This document shows positions 45,796 to 58,603 of a stretch of DNA of 64,000 nucleotides, piece after piece. Under the pieces are notes generated by a model. The model saw only the letters and a program-made list of their open reading frames with translations, made no database searches and was not told the DNA's origin. Position 1 is the first letter of the stretch. Each line of letters starts with the position of its first letter. The stretch is taken from contig NZ_AP020337.1 in the NCBI RefSeq assembly GCF_009176725.1, positions 372,001 to 436,000 of the forward strand, given 5' to 3'. This DNA is from Pseudomonas sp. KUIN-1 (lineage in GTDB: Bacteria; Pseudomonadota; Gammaproteobacteria; Pseudomonadales; Pseudomonadaceae). The translations under genes were made by a program, and so were the position numbers.

Positions 45796-45852
45796 CAGGC
45801 TGGTGTATAACGCCAAGCGCTCCAGCGTCGGAATCCTTGCGTCGCAGATCTA

Positions 45853-47796
45853 TCAACCCACCCTGAATTTCCCCACCAGTGTCTGCAGGTGGCTTCCCAG
45901 TCTGGCGAGTTCGACGCTGGAGGCGGCGGTTTGTTCGCTGGCTGCGGCGGTTTGTTCGGAGATGTCGCGTACGCTGATGACGTTACGGTTGATCTGTTCG
46001 GCGACCACGCTCTGTTCCTCGCTGGCGGTAGCGATCTGTTCGTTCATGTGCTGGATCGTCGCCACGGTGCGGGTGATCTGCTCCAGTGCGCCACCGGCAC
46101 GACGGCTCAGTTCAACCGTGTTGTCAGTCAGGGTGCGGCTGCTGTCCAGAGTGGTCGCGACCTGTTGTGTGCCGGTTTGCAGGGCGGCGATCAGCTCTTC
46201 GATTTCCTCGGTGGATTTTTGCGTGCGCTGCGCCAGACCACGCACTTCATCGGCAACCACCGCGAAGCCGCGCCCGGCCTCTCCCGCGCGGGCTGCTTCA
46301 ATCGCCGCATTGAGAGCCAGCAGATTGGTCTGCTGTGAAACAGACTTGATCACGTCAAGAACGCCGACGATCTTGTTACTCTCCTGCTTGAGCGCGCTCA
46401 TCGACTGGGTGGAGTTCAGCACTTCGCGAGCCAGTTGCTCGATCTGCGTGATCGCCTGCCCGACCACTTCATCGCCGCTGCGCGCCTGTTGATCCGCCTG
46501 AGCGGCTGCCTGCGAAGCTTCTTGCGCATTGCGCGCGACTTCCTGCACGGTCGCGGCCATTTCATTCATGGCCGCGGCCACCTGATCGGTTTCGTCTTTT
46601 TGGCTGGTGACTCCGATGCAGGTCTGTTTGGTCACCGCGGATAACTGTTCGGCCGCGCTGGCGATCTGCGACACGCCCTCGCTGATGCCGCCAACCAGTT
46701 CGCGCAGGCTGACGGTCATGGTCTGCATGCTGCCTTGTAACTGACCCATTTCGTCACGGCGTGTGACCGATATGTCCCGGCTCAGATCGCCCTGAGCGAT
46801 GCGCGCTGCGGCACTGAGTGTCTGCTGCAAAGGCACGGTGATCTGCCGGGTCATGATCCAGGCGGCAAGCAATCCGATCAGCAGTGCCAGACCTGCAACA
46901 CTGCTCAGCATGGCGCTGGAATTAGCCGCCTCGCTGTCGCGCTGTGCAGTCTGCAGGCGATTCAGCGCGCCGACGGAGTCCAGCAGCGTTTCGCCAAGGC
47001 CTTCCATGATTTCCTGATCCGCTTCGGCCTTGGTCTGTATCTGCTTGAACTCGCCAAGCCGTTCGCGATAACTCTGCAGGGCTGCGGTCGCCGGTGTCAG
47101 GCCCTGAAGGCTTTCGTTGCCCTGATCCTGAGCGATCTGCCCGATTTCCTTGAGCGCTTCGTCGATGGCCGCAATGGCTGCGCTTTCATCCGCGTCGCGG
47201 GTGGTGAAGGTATACGTCTGCACTTGATAACGAGCGGTCTGGACCTGCTGCCTCAGTTGGGAAATATTGGTGAATTCCTCCATCCGCTCGCTGCTGTCCT
47301 GTTCCTGGCTGACGCTTTTGAGCACTTCTACCTCAACCTGCGCGATGGCCTGCAAGGCCTGTTCCGAGGTCTGCTCCAGGCGCGTGCGTATCTGGTTGCG
47401 GGTCTGTCGGTTGTCGCGAACGTCCGCGAAGGTCTTTTCGATCCTGTTCAGCGTCTCGAACTGCCCGTTGAGCAGCTTGATGGTTGCCTCCTCGTCACTC
47501 TGCTTGTGCAGCAGGGTAAGCTGGGCTTTCATTTCATTGAGCTTTTCTGTAACCAGCGCCGTGCTCTCCGGGGTTTTCTGGACGCGGTCGGTGATTCGCT
47601 CGGCGCGCAGATCTTTGGTCAGACCGTTGAGCTGGGCGATGTCCGAGAGCGACTCCGAGCGGTCGATCATGGTGTACAGGCCATGCCAGCCCGTCAGTGT
47701 GATGATCAGCGTCAATAACAGCACCAGGCCGAAACCCAGGGACAGTTTGAATCTGACGTTCATGTTGCCGAGCGCTTGATTGATCAGTCGGAACAT
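45853..47796 (-). CDS. Methyl-accepting chemotaxis protein with helical (HBM-type) sensor domain, copy 1
   Basis: This 647-aa chemoreceptor starts at the ATG at 47796 ([11 protein letters not shown]) with CAGGAGATT upstream. A frame to 47880 adds implausible residues. TM1 is near 13-33. A long all-helical periplasmic domain of about 250 aa follows, typical of helical bimodular (HBM) sensors such as P. putida McpS that bind TCA intermediates. Then come TM2 near 285-305 ([17 protein letters not shown]), HAMP ([21 protein letters not shown]) and the signalling hairpin with the tip [20 protein letters not shown]. The ligand is inferred only from domain type. It is paralogous to the next gene upstream. 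Confidence 0.9.
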   Translation of the reverse strand: MFRLINQALGNMNVRFKLSLGFGLVLLLTLIITLTGWHGLYTMIDRSESLSDIAQLNGLTKDLRAERITDRVQKTPESTALVTEKLNEMKAQLTLLHKQSDEEATIKLLNGQFETLNRIEKTFADVRDNRQTRNQIRTRLEQTSEQALQAIAQVEVEVLKSVSQEQDSSERMEEFTNISQLRQQVQTARYQVQTYTFTTRDADESAAIAAIDEALKEIGQIAQDQGNESLQGLTPATAALQSYRERLGEFKQIQTKAEADQEIMEGLGETLLDSVGALNRLQTAQRDSEAANSSAMLSSVAGLALLIGLLAAWIMTRQITVPLQQTLSAAARIAQGDLSRDISVTRRDEMGQLQGSMQTMTVSLRELVGGISEGVSQIASAAEQLSAVTKQTCIGVTSQKDETDQVAAAMNEMAATVQEVARNAQEASQAAAQADQQARSGDEVVGQAITQIEQLAREVLNSTQSMSALKQESNKIVGVLDVIKSVSQQTNLLALNAAIEAARAGEAGRGFAVVADEVRGLAQRTQKSTEEIEELIAALQTGTQQVATTLDSSRTLTDNTVELSRRAGGALEQITRTVATIQHMNEQIATASEEQSVVAEQINRNVISVRDISEQTAAASEQTAASSVELARLGSHLQTLVGKFRVG

Positions 47797-47952
47797 TGGA
47801 ATCTCCTGCAATGAGCGAACAAAAGCACGTTCCGAACCCGTCGGGACATGCGTTGTGAGCGCATCGGCGTGGCGATTCATTGCGTGACCTGAGAAGGTCG
47901 TAGGAGATTTCCGAGCAGGGAGGAGGGGTGAAAGGTGTCACATTTTGTCGGG

Positions 47953-47984
47953 AAAAATGGCCCGCGCCGAGTGCTGACGCGGGC
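47953..47984 (-). terminator. Rho-independent terminator of chemoreceptor copy 2
   Basis: On the reverse strand GCCCGCG (47984-47978) pairs with CGCGGGC (47966-47960), followed by CATTTTT. It is 15 bp past the stop of the leftward gene that ends at 47999 and separates the two chemoreceptor genes transcriptionally. Confidence 0.8.
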
Positions 47985-47998
47985 TGTGTCCTGACAGG

Positions 47999-49915
47999 TC
48001 AGACGGTGAAACGGCTCACCAGCACCTGAAGGTGATTGCCCAGTCTCGCCAGTTCTACACTGGACGCCGCGGTTTCTTCACTGGCTGCAGAGGTCTGTTC
48101 GGACACGTCACGGACATTGATGATGCTGCGGTTGATCTCTTCGGCGGTCGCGCTCTGTTCTTCGGCGGCAGCCGCAATCTGCTGGTTCATGGCCTGGATC
48201 GACGAGACGGTTTTGGTGATGTTCGCCAGCGATCCGCCGGCCCTGCGGGTCAGTTCCACGCTGCTGGTGCTCAGCTCGCGGCTGCTGTCCATGACGGTGG
48301 TTGCCTGTTGTGTGCCGCTTTGCAGGCGGGCAATAAGTGCTTCGATTTCTTCAGTGGATTTTTGCGTGCGTTGCGCCAGGCTGCGCACTTCATCGGCAAC
48401 CACCGCAAAGCCCCGACCGGCCTCACCGGCGCGTGCTGCCTCGATAGCGGCGTTCAACGCCAGCAGGTTGGTCTGTTCGGCGACCGATTTGATGACGTCC
48501 AGCACGCTGCCAATCTTGTCGCTTTCCTGTTTCAACGCGCCCATTGCTTCGCTGGAGTTGCCCACCGCAGAGGCGAGACGTTCGATTTGCGCAATGGCCT
48601 CGTTGACCACCCGTTCCCCGTCACGGGCCTGACGGTCTGCCGTCACCGCTGCTTCCGAAGCTTCCTCGGCGTTGCGTGCGACCTCCTGAACGGTCGCCGT
48701 CATTTCATGCATGGCAGTAGCGACCTGATCGGTCTCGACCTTCTGGCTGTTGACCCCGGCACTGGTCTGCTCGGTAACCGCCGACAGCTCTTCCGCAGCG
48801 CTGGCAATCTGGGTGACGCCATCACGAATCCCGCCGACCAGTTCGCGCAGACTGACCGTCATGCGCTGAATCGTGGCCTGCAGCTTGCCCAGCTCGTCCT
48901 TGCGATCAACCTTGAGGTTGCGGCTCAGGTCGCCCGAGGCGACCCGCTCCACTACTTCGAGAGTCTCCTGCAGCGGGGTGGTGATCTGGCGAGTGATGAC
49001 CCACGCCGCGAGAATGCTCAACACCAGCGCCAGCGCAGTCGCGGCGATGATCATCTGGACCGACTTGGCGCTGTCTGCGTCGCGGCTCTTGTTCTGTCTG
49101 GCAATCAGGTCGTTGCTGGTGGCGAGCATGCTGACGCCCAGCGTGGTCATTTTATCCAGTGCGGCCTTGGAGGCGGCCTGGGCATCGCGGTATTTGCCCA
49201 CAGCCGCGCGGTAGCCATTCAGCCCGGCGATGGCCTGTTGCAGCATGGGCGAATAAGTGGAAGAAATGTCGCCAGCCAGCGTGTTGATCCCGGTCACAGC
49301 ATCATCGATGGCTTTATTGGCGTCCTTTTCGAAATCGGGACGGCCGCTGTAGGTGTAACCACGTACCTGAAAGCGCGCCTGCTGAATCAGCTTGCTGACG
49401 CCGACGATGCCATTGAAGGCGAGGATGTTATCTTCCTTGAGCAGTTCGGCTTCGATCCTGTTGGCCTGATCCACTGCCTTGTCGGCGTTTTCGCCCATCT
49501 GGCTGCGGCTGGCTTCGCGGGTATCGATTGCCTTGCTCATGTCCTCGAACGACTGGCGATAGTCGCGAGTGGCCTGAATCTGGACATCCAGCAACTGCAG
49601 GTTCTCGGGGGATCGCAGCAGGTTTCTGGCGGTTTGCAGTGCGGCGTCGAGCTCATCGAGTGTACTTCTGACCTTCGCTGCAGTCTCTGCGTTGTACAGC
49701 ACCTCGTAGCTCATACGGTTGATGCGCAACTGAAGGGTCAGCTCATTGACCTCTGCAATCGCAGTGACACGGTCCCCACGATCGATCAGGGCCTGATTGC
49801 TGAACCAGCCGGTGGCTGAAATCATCAGCGTCATCAACAGCACCAGACCAAAGCCGATCGCCAATTTGAGGCTGACACTCGCATTGGCGAGGCTTTTGGA
49901 TAACCCACGAGACAT
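47999..49915 (-). CDS. Methyl-accepting chemotaxis protein with helical (HBM-type) sensor domain, copy 2
   Basis: This 638-aa chemoreceptor starts at ATG 49915 ([14 protein letters not shown]) with AAGGAG 6-7 nt upstream. The architecture is as in the neighbouring paralogue: TM1 ([20 protein letters not shown]), about 250 aa of helical periplasmic sensor ([20 protein letters not shown] region), TM2 ([19 protein letters not shown]), HAMP ([20 protein letters not shown]) and a signalling domain with [20 protein letters not shown]. The signalling halves are much more alike than the sensor halves, so the two genes probably arose by duplication followed by sensor divergence. It has its own terminator. 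Confidence 0.9.
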   Translation of the reverse strand: MSRGLSKSLANASVSLKLAIGFGLVLLMTLMISATGWFSNQALIDRGDRVTAIAEVNELTLQLRINRMSYEVLYNAETAAKVRSTLDELDAALQTARNLLRSPENLQLLDVQIQATRDYRQSFEDMSKAIDTREASRSQMGENADKAVDQANRIEAELLKEDNILAFNGIVGVSKLIQQARFQVRGYTYSGRPDFEKDANKAIDDAVTGINTLAGDISSTYSPMLQQAIAGLNGYRAAVGKYRDAQAASKAALDKMTTLGVSMLATSNDLIARQNKSRDADSAKSVQMIIAATALALVLSILAAWVITRQITTPLQETLEVVERVASGDLSRNLKVDRKDELGKLQATIQRMTVSLRELVGGIRDGVTQIASAAEELSAVTEQTSAGVNSQKVETDQVATAMHEMTATVQEVARNAEEASEAAVTADRQARDGERVVNEAIAQIERLASAVGNSSEAMGALKQESDKIGSVLDVIKSVAEQTNLLALNAAIEAARAGEAGRGFAVVADEVRSLAQRTQKSTEEIEALIARLQSGTQQATTVMDSSRELSTSSVELTRRAGGSLANITKTVSSIQAMNQQIAAAAEEQSATAEEINRSIINVRDVSEQTSAASEETAASSVELARLGNHLQVLVSRFTV

Positions 49916-50003
49916 GATCACTCCTTGACATCTTTTGTCCTAAGTATCCGACTGCATCGGCCAGTTATCGGTTAACTGAAGCGATTGAGTCGACACTGAC
50001 AGC

Positions 50004-50711
50004 TTAGAACAAGCGAGCGAGAAGGGCCGTTACAGCGGTTTCGACGCGCAGGATGCGTTCGCCCAGTTGCACGGGCTGCAAACCTGACTGGCGCAACAGA
50101 TCGATTTCGTACGGTATCCAGCCACCTTCAGGGCCAATGGCCAGTGTGACCGGTTGGGTGACCGCACGTGGGCAGGCCGGGAAATCACCGGGATGGCCGA
50201 CCAGGGCCAGTGTGTCGAGCGCGATCTGCGGCAAGCGATCTTCAACGAACGGCTTGAAGCGCTTTTCGATCACGATTTCAGGCAGCACCGAATCGCGCGC
50301 CTGCTCCAGGCCCAGAATCAGCTGCTCGCGGATGGCTTCGGCCTCGAGAAACGGCGTCTGCCAGAAGCTTTTTTCCACCCTGTAGCTGTTCAGCAGAATG
50401 ACTTTCGGTACGCCCATGGTCGCAACGGTCTGAAACACCCGGCGTAACATCTTCGGGCGTGGCAACGCCAGCAACAGGGTAAGCGGCAGCTTTGCCGGCG
50501 GAGCACTCTGCAGCTCGACACGCAGCTCTGCTTCATGGGGTTCAAGGCGCAGCAGTTGGGCATTGCCCAGCAGGCCATTGACGCGGCCCACACGCAAACT
50601 GTCGCCAACCTCTGCGCGGTGCACCTCCTGCATGTGCTTCAGGCGGCGGTCACGCAGGACCACCCGGTCCGCCGCAATGAAATCGGCTTCCTCAAGCAGC
50701 AGCAGGTTCAC
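50004..50711 (-). CDS. rsmE: 16S rRNA (uracil1498-N3)-methyltransferase
   Basis: This 235-aa SPOUT-class methyltransferase modifies U1498 of 16S rRNA. The SAM-binding trefoil-knot motifs are [20 protein letters not shown] and [17 protein letters not shown]. The N-terminal PUA-like domain ([20 protein letters not shown]) is intact. ATG at 50711 overlaps the tatC stop (ATGA). It is the last gene of the leftward ubi-his-tat block. Confidence 0.94.
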   Translation of the reverse strand: MNLLLLEEADFIAADRVVLRDRRLKHMQEVHRAEVGDSLRVGRVNGLLGNAQLLRLEPHEAELRVELQSAPPAKLPLTLLLALPRPKMLRRVFQTVATMGVPKVILLNSYRVEKSFWQTPFLEAEAIREQLILGLEQARDSVLPEIVIEKRFKPFVEDRLPQIALDTLALVGHPGDFPACPRAVTQPVTLAIGPEGGWIPYEIDLLRQSGLQPVQLGERILRVETAVTALLARLF

Positions 50712-51508
50712 GGAGTGGTCGCGGGCGGCTGATCCTGCTTGTCAGCGTCCTCGGCCTCATCGTCCGGATGTTCGCCACGCTTCTTGATCATCGTGCTGCA
50801 CAGGACGCCCAGCTCGAAGAGCAGCCACATCGGCACCGCCAGCAGCGTCTGCGAGAAGATGTCCGGCGGCGTGAGGATCATGCCGACCACGAAGCAGCCG
50901 ATGATCACGTAAGGGCGGATCTTCTTCAGGTACTTGACGTCGACGATGCCGATCCACACCAGCAACACCACGGCCACCGGGATTTCGAAGGCCACGCCAA
51001 AGGCGAAGAACAGCGTCATCACGAAGTCCAGGTAGCTGGCGATGTCGGTCATCATCGACACGCCTTCCGGCGTCACGCTGGCGAAGAAGTGGAAAATCAG
51101 CGGGAAGACCAGGAAGTAGGCGAACGCCATGCCTGCGTAGAACAGGATGATGCTCGACACCAGCAATGGCACTGCGACACGCTTCTCGTGCTTGTACAGG
51201 CCCGGCGCGATGAAGCCCCAGATCTGATGCAGGATGACCGGCATGGACAGAAACAGCGCGACCATCATGGTCAGCTTGAACGGCGTGATGAACGGCGAGG
51301 CCACATCGGTGGCGATCATCGTTGCGCCTTCAGGCAGATAGACTCGCAGCGGCGCCGAGACCAGTGTGTAGATCTTCTGCGTGAAGTAGAACAGGCCGGC
51401 GAAAATCAGGAAGACTGCCGCAACGCAGCGCAACAGACGTGTACGCAGCTCGGTGAGGTGCGAGATCAGCGGCATTTGCTGATCATTTTCCGGGGTATCA
51501 GCGCTCAT
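50708..51508 (-). CDS. tatC: Sec-independent protein translocase TatC
   Basis: TatC is the twin-arginine signal receptor in the inner membrane. This 266-aa protein has six hydrophobic segments. The N-terminal signature is [17 protein letters not shown], the conserved Glu region is around [14 protein letters not shown], and the P-rich loop is [23 protein letters not shown]-terminal acidic tail follows. It overlaps tatB by ATGA at 51505-51508. Confidence 0.95.
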   Translation of the reverse strand: MSADTPENDQQMPLISHLTELRTRLLRCVAAVFLIFAGLFYFTQKIYTLVSAPLRVYLPEGATMIATDVASPFITPFKLTMMVALFLSMPVILHQIWGFIAPGLYKHEKRVAVPLLVSSIILFYAGMAFAYFLVFPLIFHFFASVTPEGVSMMTDIASYLDFVMTLFFAFGVAFEIPVAVVLLVWIGIVDVKYLKKIRPYVIIGCFVVGMILTPPDIFSQTLLAVPMWLLFELGVLCSTMIKKRGEHPDDEAEDADKQDQPPATTP

Positions 51509-51981
51509 GGTGCTCGCGGTGGCAATGACGAATCGTGGGCGGGAGGCGTCGGGACCGGTGTGCCGGCGTCAGCCGGTTTCGCGGTTTTCTCCAGCGACAG
51601 CTCGGTCTTTGGTGCCGCAGGTTGGGCAGGGCCGATTTCGTGGTGTGCGGCTTGGTTGTGCACGGGGCTTGCAGCTTCGGCCGCAGCGGGCGCTGGCGGC
51701 GGGTTTGCCGGCTCCGGGCTGTTCTCGGACGGCTGATTGGGCGCGAACATTTTGCGCGCTTCGTCTTCCATCGAAAGAATATGCTCGTTGTGCAACTGCC
51801 GACGAATTTCGTCGGCCCCGATTTCACGTTCAACTTCCTGTTTGATCGCATTGAAGCTGCGCTTCAAGCGGCCGATCCATAAGCCTGCGGTGCGTGCAGC
51901 ACCCGGCAGGCGCTCGGGACCCAGTACCAGCAAGGCAACCAGGCCGACAAGCAGCAGTTCAGAGAAGCTGATACCGAACAT
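51505..51981 (-). CDS. tatB: Sec-independent protein translocase TatB
   Basis: This 158-aa protein has one N-terminal membrane helix ([20 protein letters not shown]) with the conserved Glu and GPERLP hinge, an amphipathic helix, and a long Pro/Ala-rich C-terminal region that is low-complexity and probably disordered. With TatC it forms the receptor complex. Start 51981 is 4 bp after the tatA stop. Confidence 0.93.
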   Translation of the reverse strand: MFGISFSELLLVGLVALLVLGPERLPGAARTAGLWIGRLKRSFNAIKQEVEREIGADEIRRQLHNEHILSMEDEARKMFAPNQPSENSPEPANPPPAPAAAEAASPVHNQAAHHEIGPAQPAAPKTELSLEKTAKPADAGTPVPTPPAHDSSLPPRAP

Positions 51982-51985
51982 GGGC

Positions 51986-52261
51986 TTAAACCTGGTCTTT
52001 GCGGATCGGCTCGTCGACTTTGTGCGCCTGCGCGTCGATGGTGTGCGGCTGATTCAGCGGCGAGCCCTGTGGGGCTGGCTGGGCCTGCTGGGGTTGAGGT
52101 GCAGGCTGTTCGGCAGGCTTGTCGTCGTCATTCATCGCCTTGCGAAAGCCCTTGATCGATTCGCCGACGTCGCTGCCCAGGCCCTTGAGTTTCTTGGTCC
52201 CGAAAACCAGTACTACGACGATCAGGATGACGATCCAGTGTTTCCAGTCAAAAATACCCAT
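51986..52261 (-). CDS. tatA: Sec-independent protein translocase TatA
   Basis: This 91-aa pore-forming Tat subunit has a short membrane helix ([20 protein letters not shown]), the [14 protein letters not shown] hinge and amphipathic helix, and a hydrophilic Gln/Pro-rich tail. It is first of tatABC, 44 bp downstream of hisE, as is usual in pseudomonads. Confidence 0.94.
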   Translation of the reverse strand: MGIFDWKHWIVILIVVVLVFGTKKLKGLGSDVGESIKGFRKAMNDDDKPAEQPAPQPQQAQPAPQGSPLNQPHTIDAQAHKVDEPIRKDQV

Positions 52262-52305
52262 GAAACAGTCCTCGTAAAAGAGTTCAAGCTTGAAAGGGGA
52301 GAGCG

Positions 52306-52638
52306 TTACTCTGCCGTGCGAGCGGCTTTTTCCGCGTGGCCGGACAAGCCGAATCGGCGGTCCAGTTCATCGAGCACGGCCTGTGGGTGCTGACCCAGCG
52401 CGGCGAGCATCACCATGCTGTGAAACCACAGGTCAGCGGTTTCATAAATCACGTCACTGCAATCGCCGCTGACCGCAGCGTCCTTGGCAGCGATGATGGT
52501 CTCGATCGACTCTTCGCCGAGCTTTTCCAGAATCTTGTTCAGGCCCTTGTGATACAGGCTTGCGACATAGGAGCTGTCGGCAGCGGCGTCCTTGCGTGAT
52601 TCCAGCACTTCGGCCAGACGGGACAACGTATCAGTCAT
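52306..52638 (-). CDS. hisE: Phosphoribosyl-ATP diphosphatase
   Basis: This 110-aa MazG-like enzyme catalyses step 2 of histidine synthesis (PR-ATP to PR-AMP plus diphosphate). The metal-site acidic residues lie in [15 protein letters not shown] and [19 protein letters not shown] at 52638 (MTDTLSRL) is 2 bp after the hisI stop. A TTG two codons upstream is the alternative. hisI and hisE are separate genes here, unlike the HisIE fusion of enterobacteria. Confidence 0.94.
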   Translation of the reverse strand: MTDTLSRLAEVLESRKDAAADSSYVASLYHKGLNKILEKLGEESIETIIAAKDAAVSGDCSDVIYETADLWFHSMVMLAALGQHPQAVLDELDRRFGLSGHAEKAARTAE

Positions 52639-52640
52639 GT

Positions 52641-53033
52641 TCAATGGCCTGCAGGGTAAATAGCATCAGGATCTTTCAGAACCGGGTCTACGGTCTTCCA
52701 GCCTGACTTTTCATGCACTCGGTAGAAGCAACTTTCGCGGCCGGTATGGCAAGCGATGCCACCGATCTGCTCGACCATCAGGATAATGACGTCGGCGTCA
52801 CAGTCCAGGCGCAGTTCATGCAGCTTTTGCACATGACCCGATTCTTCACCTTTGCGCCAGAGTTTGCCACGCGAACGCGACCAATAGATGGCACGGTTCT
52901 CGGCCGCGGTCAGGCTCAGGGCCTCGCGGTTCATCCAGGCCATCATCAATACCCGGCCGGTCTTGTGATCCTGAGCGATTGCAGGCACCAGACCGTCGCT
53001 GTTCCAGTGAATCTCGTCCAGCCAGTCTTTCAT
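52641..53033 (-). CDS. hisI: Phosphoribosyl-AMP cyclohydrolase
   Basis: This 130-aa zinc enzyme catalyses step 3 of histidine synthesis, opening the adenine ring of PR-AMP. The zinc and magnesium residues are in [16 protein letters not shown] and [15 protein letters not shown] at 53033 is 67 bp after ubiB. It is followed immediately by hisE. Confidence 0.95.
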   Translation of the reverse strand: MKDWLDEIHWNSDGLVPAIAQDHKTGRVLMMAWMNREALSLTAAENRAIYWSRSRGKLWRKGEESGHVQKLHELRLDCDADVIILMVEQIGGIACHTGRESCFYRVHEKSGWKTVDPVLKDPDAIYPAGH

Positions 53034-53100
53034 ATCTACTCCGGCAGCCGGCTTTCATGCCCGGCGGATTGAACAGTGTGCCAGCGCCATTCGCTGCTGG

Positions 53101-55339
<2,239 letters not shown>

Positions 55340-55340
<1 letters not shown>

Positions 55341-56110
55341 CAGGGTTTGATACCGCGGTGCAGGGCCACGACGCCGGCAGTCATGTTGTGATAGGTCACT
55401 CGGTCAAAACCGGCTTCTACCATCATCGACTTGAGGGTTTCCTGGTTGGGGTGCATGCGGATCGATTCGGCCAGATAGCGGTAGCTTTCCGAATCATTGG
55501 TGACCAGCTTGCCCATCAACGGCATGAACGCGAACGAGTAGGCGTCGTAGGCCTTGGACATCAACTTGTTGGTCGGCTTGGAGAACTCCAGCACCAACAG
55601 GCGACCACCCGGCTTGAGCACGCGCAGCATGGAACGCAGGGCGTCTTCCTTGTGCGTCACGTTGCGCAGGCCGAACGCGATGGTCACGCAGTCGAAATGG
55701 TTGTCCGGGAATGGCAGCTTCTCGGCGTCTGCCTGGACAAACTCGACGTTGCCCGACACACCCAGGTCCAGCAGGCGGTCACGGCCGACCTTGAGCATGG
55801 AGGCGTTGATGTCAGCCAGTACCACCTGGCCGGTCGGGCCGACCAGGTTGGAGAATTTGCGGGTCAGATCACCCGTGCCGCCAGCAATGTCCAGCACGCG
55901 GTTGCCGGTGCGGACGCCGGACAGCTCGATTGCGAAACGCTTCCACAGGCGATGCATGCCGCCGGACAGCAGGTCGTTCATCAGGTCGTACTTGGCCGCC
56001 ACCGAATGGAAAACCTCAGCGACTTTTTCTGCCTTCTGGCTTTCCGGTACATTTTTGTAACCGAAGTGAGTCGTAGGTTCGGCATCGCTGCCTTTGCGCT
56101 GATCGTTCAT
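55340..56110 (-). CDS. ubiE: Ubiquinone/menaquinone biosynthesis C-methyltransferase
   Basis: This 256-aa SAM methyltransferase catalyses C-methylation of the quinone ring. SAM motif I is [15 protein letters not shown]; the UbiE signatures [18 protein letters not shown] and [20 protein letters not shown] are present, and the end [14 protein letters not shown] is typical. It is the first gene of the leftward ubi-his-tat-rsmE block, divergent from the PHA-system gene. Confidence 0.95.
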
Positions 56111-56254
56111 ATCGCTTCACCGGAATAGAGTGCGGGTCATTCTAATCGCCAAGGCCGGCTTTGTCTTGACAAGGCTCACCTGCAACGCTTTCTTGGATGC
56201 GGGCGGGTGTATATAGTTGCGCCGCATTTCATATGACGATCAAGGAAGCCTCTG

Positions 56255-56533
56255 ATGGCCAAGATAACCGTTGAACGCCCGCACGCCCTGGGCCTCGAGA
56301 AGGCCCGCAAAAAGGCCGAGCAACTGGTCGAGAAGCTGTCCACCCGATACGGACTGGCCCACGAATGGGCTGGCGATACCGTAAAACTGGAGGGCAAGGG
56401 CGCCAAGGGCGAGGTCGAGGTCGAAGAGGCTTTGATCCGCGTCAACATCGAGCTGAACTTCATCCTGTCGGCCATGAGCGGTTCGATCAAGACAGAAGTC
56501 GAGCGCGTTCTGGACAAGGCGCTCGCTGCCTGA
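56255..56533 (+). CDS. Polyhydroxyalkanoic acid system family protein
   Basis: This 92-aa basic, helical protein has the layout of the PHA granule-region family encoded next to phasin genes in pseudomonads (KITVERPHALGLEKARKKAE ... YGLAHEWAGDTVKLEGKG ... LNFILSAMSGSIKTEVERVL). The exact role in polyhydroxyalkanoate metabolism is not established. ATG at 56255 has AAGGAAG about 10 nt upstream. It is separated by 262 bp from phaF, the interval where phaI lies in other pseudomonads. Confidence 0.82.
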   Translation: MAKITVERPHALGLEKARKKAEQLVEKLSTRYGLAHEWAGDTVKLEGKGAKGEVEVEEALIRVNIELNFILSAMSGSIKTEVERVLDKALAA

Positions 56534-56795
56534 GTGCCGTATGCAGACCTGCTGATTTTTCTTCGCCGCCGTGTGCCCATGCGCTCTTTTATGCGCGCAA
56601 ATCGACAGAATCGAGCGTGCTTTCGACCTTCGAGTCGCAAAGGCCTTGAACCGGATCGGTATCGCGTCTAAACATGATGTAGACACGCTCATTGCGAGCC
56701 GCCGGTGCTGCATGAGCGTGTCGGGCCGATAAAAGCTCGAACGCTGCGTGCCGAATGACTCGTGCGTTTCACGTCTGGACGATAAGGAGAACAGG

Positions 56796-57488
56796 ATGGC
56801 TGGCAAGAAAAAAACCGAAAAAGATGGCAGCTCCTGGATGGGCGAGGTTGAGAAGTACTCTCGTCAGATCTGGCTGGCTGGTTTGGGCGCGTATTCCAAA
56901 ATCAGCAATGACGGCAGCAAGCTTTTCGAGACGCTGGTGAAGGACGGCGAGAAGGCCGAGAAACTGACCAAGGTCGAAGCGCAGAAGCAGCTCGATGACG
57001 TCAAGAACACTAGCAAGTCGGCCAAGTCCCGCGTAGACGACGTGAAAGACCTCGCGGTTGGCAAGTGGAACGAGCTGGAAGAGGCTTTCGACAAGCGTCT
57101 GAATGGCGCGATTGCGCGCCTGGGTGTGCCGAGCCGCAGTGAAGTACAGGCGCTGAACAGCAAGGTCGACCAGCTGACCCGGCAGATCGAGCTACTGACG
57201 GGCGCGAAAGCCAGACCGGCTGCCTCGCGCACTGTGGCGGCCAAACCGGCAGCGACGAAGAACGCGGCGAAACCGTTGGTCAAGGCTGCGCCCAAGCCTG
57301 TCGCCAAGAAAGCAGCGGCCATGCCCGTCGAGGCTGCCAAAAAGCCTGCCGCTACGAGCACCCGCAAAACCAGCACCGCGACCAAAACTGCAGCAGCGAA
57401 AAAACCAGCGACAAGAAAGCCGGCGGCCAAACCTGCTACCAAGCCCCCTACGCCGGCCGTGCCGGAAAAACCAGCGATTCAGTCCTGA
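56796..57488 (+). CDS. phaF: Polyhydroxyalkanoate granule-associated protein PhaF
   Basis: This 230-aa protein starts at ATG 56796 (MAGKKKTEKDGSSW) after AAGGAGAAC. Residues 1-135 form the phasin domain that coats PHA granules (EKYSRQIWLAGLGAYSKI ... LGVPSRSEVQALNSKVDQL, a coiled coil). Residues about 140-230 are a histone H1-like Lys/Ala/Pro tail (AKPAATK, KKPATRK repeats), which in P. putida PhaF binds DNA and helps segregate granules. It lies next to a tandem repeat array. No synthase, depolymerase or phaD gene is present between it and the DUF971 gene. Confidence 0.9.
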   Translation: MAGKKKTEKDGSSWMGEVEKYSRQIWLAGLGAYSKISNDGSKLFETLVKDGEKAEKLTKVEAQKQLDDVKNTSKSAKSRVDDVKDLAVGKWNELEEAFDKRLNGAIARLGVPSRSEVQALNSKVDQLTRQIELLTGAKARPAASRTVAAKPAATKNAAKPLVKAAPKPVAKKAAAMPVEAAKKPAATSTRKTSTATKTAAAKKPATRKPAAKPATKPPTPAVPEKPAIQS

Positions 57489-57510
57489 TACTTGGCTGCA
57501 ACAAAGAAGA

Positions 57511-58186
57511 TAGGACGCAGAGCGTCCAGAACGGCATACCCACGCGGAGCATGGGCACGATGGTGTTCTTACGGACGACTATCGTTCCTCACGCTCCAGC
57601 GTGGGAATGCCTTTCGTGACGCTCCGCGTCACAGATCTACGCCGCGCCACCTGCTCAAGGTAGGACGCAGAGCGTCCAGAACGGCATGCCCACGCGGAGC
57701 ATGGGCACGATGATGTTCTTACGGACGACTATCGTTCCTCACGCTCCAGCGTGGGAATGCCTTTCGTGACGCTCCGCGTCACAGACCAACGCCGCGCCAC
57801 CTGCTCAAGGGAGGACGCAGAGCGTCCAGAACGGCATGCCCACGCGGAGCATGGGCACGATGATGATCTGGCTGACGACTATCGTTCCTCACGCTCCAGC
57901 GTGGGAATGCCTTTCGTGACGCTCCGCGTCACAAATCCGCGCCGCACCACCTGCTCAAGGGAGGACGCAGAGCGTCCAGAACGGCATGCCCACGCGGAGC
58001 ATGGGCACGATGATGTTCTTGCGGGCACCTATCGTTCCTCACGCTCCAGCGTGGGAATGTATTTCATGACGCTCCGCGTCACAGACCAACGCCGCGCCAC
58101 CTGCTCAGGGAGGACGCAGAGCGTCCAGAACGGCATGCCCACGCGGAGCATGGGCACGATGGTGTTCATGCGGACACCTGCAGGCG
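57511..58186. repeat. Tandem array of a 150-bp palindromic repeat (4.5 copies)
   Basis: The segment AGGACGCAGAGCGTCCAGAA recurs at about 57512, 57662, 57812, 57962 and 58111, giving four full 150-bp units and a partial fifth. Each unit contains nested palindromes: GGACGCAGAGCGTCC, CCCACGCGGAGCATGGGC, CACGCTCCAGCGTG and TGACGCTCCGCGTCA. Units differ by a few substitutions and one 1-bp deletion before the fifth. The same unit occurs inverted at 581-800. A 278-codon open frame across the array is an artefact of the repeat. Confidence 0.92.
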
Positions 58187-58188
58187 GA

Positions 58189-58566
58189 TCAGAGCATCAG
58201 TTTGATGACGTGTTCGGAAGGGTCGCGGGACTTGCCGGCTTTTTCGAGTTCCTGCAGGTAGTCTTCCCACAGCGATGCCTGGCGTGTAGCCAGTTCGTAC
58301 AGGTATTCCCAGGTAAACAGGCCGCTGTCATGACCGTCATCGAAGGTCAGTTTCAGCGCATATTGCCCGGCGGGCTCGACCTTGGTCAGGCCGACTCCCA
58401 GTTTGCCGAATTGCAGGATCGGCCGGCCGTGGCCCTGAACTTCGGCAGAAGGGGAATGCACCCGCAGAAATTCGGCGGGCAAATGGTATTCCTCATCCGG
58501 CGCGTATTTCAGCGTCAGGGTCTTGGAGGCCTTGTGCAACTGGATGGCAGTGGGCAGAGCGGGCAT
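58189..58566 (-). CDS. DUF971 protein (gamma-butyrobetaine hydroxylase N-terminal-like domain)
   Basis: This 125-aa protein starts at ATG 58566 (MPALPTAIQLHKASKTL). A frame to 58614 adds unlikely residues. It consists solely of the DUF971 domain (LTLKYAPDEEYHLPAEFLRV; VEPAGQYALKLTFDDGHDSG; FTWEYLYELA). The same fold forms the N-terminus of gamma-butyrobetaine hydroxylase and occurs in proteins tied to iron-sulfur handling. The role here is unknown. It follows hslU in many pseudomonads. Here a terminator lies between them. Confidence 0.87.
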   Translation of the reverse strand: MPALPTAIQLHKASKTLTLKYAPDEEYHLPAEFLRVHSPSAEVQGHGRPILQFGKLGVGLTKVEPAGQYALKLTFDDGHDSGLFTWEYLYELATRQASLWEDYLQELEKAGKSRDPSEHVIKLML

Positions 58567-58603
58567 GGCTGCAGTCTCGGGTTTTAAGCGTCGGGCAGAA
58601 GCA

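Noticed and set aside
57751..58587. 278-codon frame across the 150-bp repeat array
   Set aside because: The period of 150 is a multiple of three, so any stop-free frame persists. The encoded peptide is just the repeat translated.
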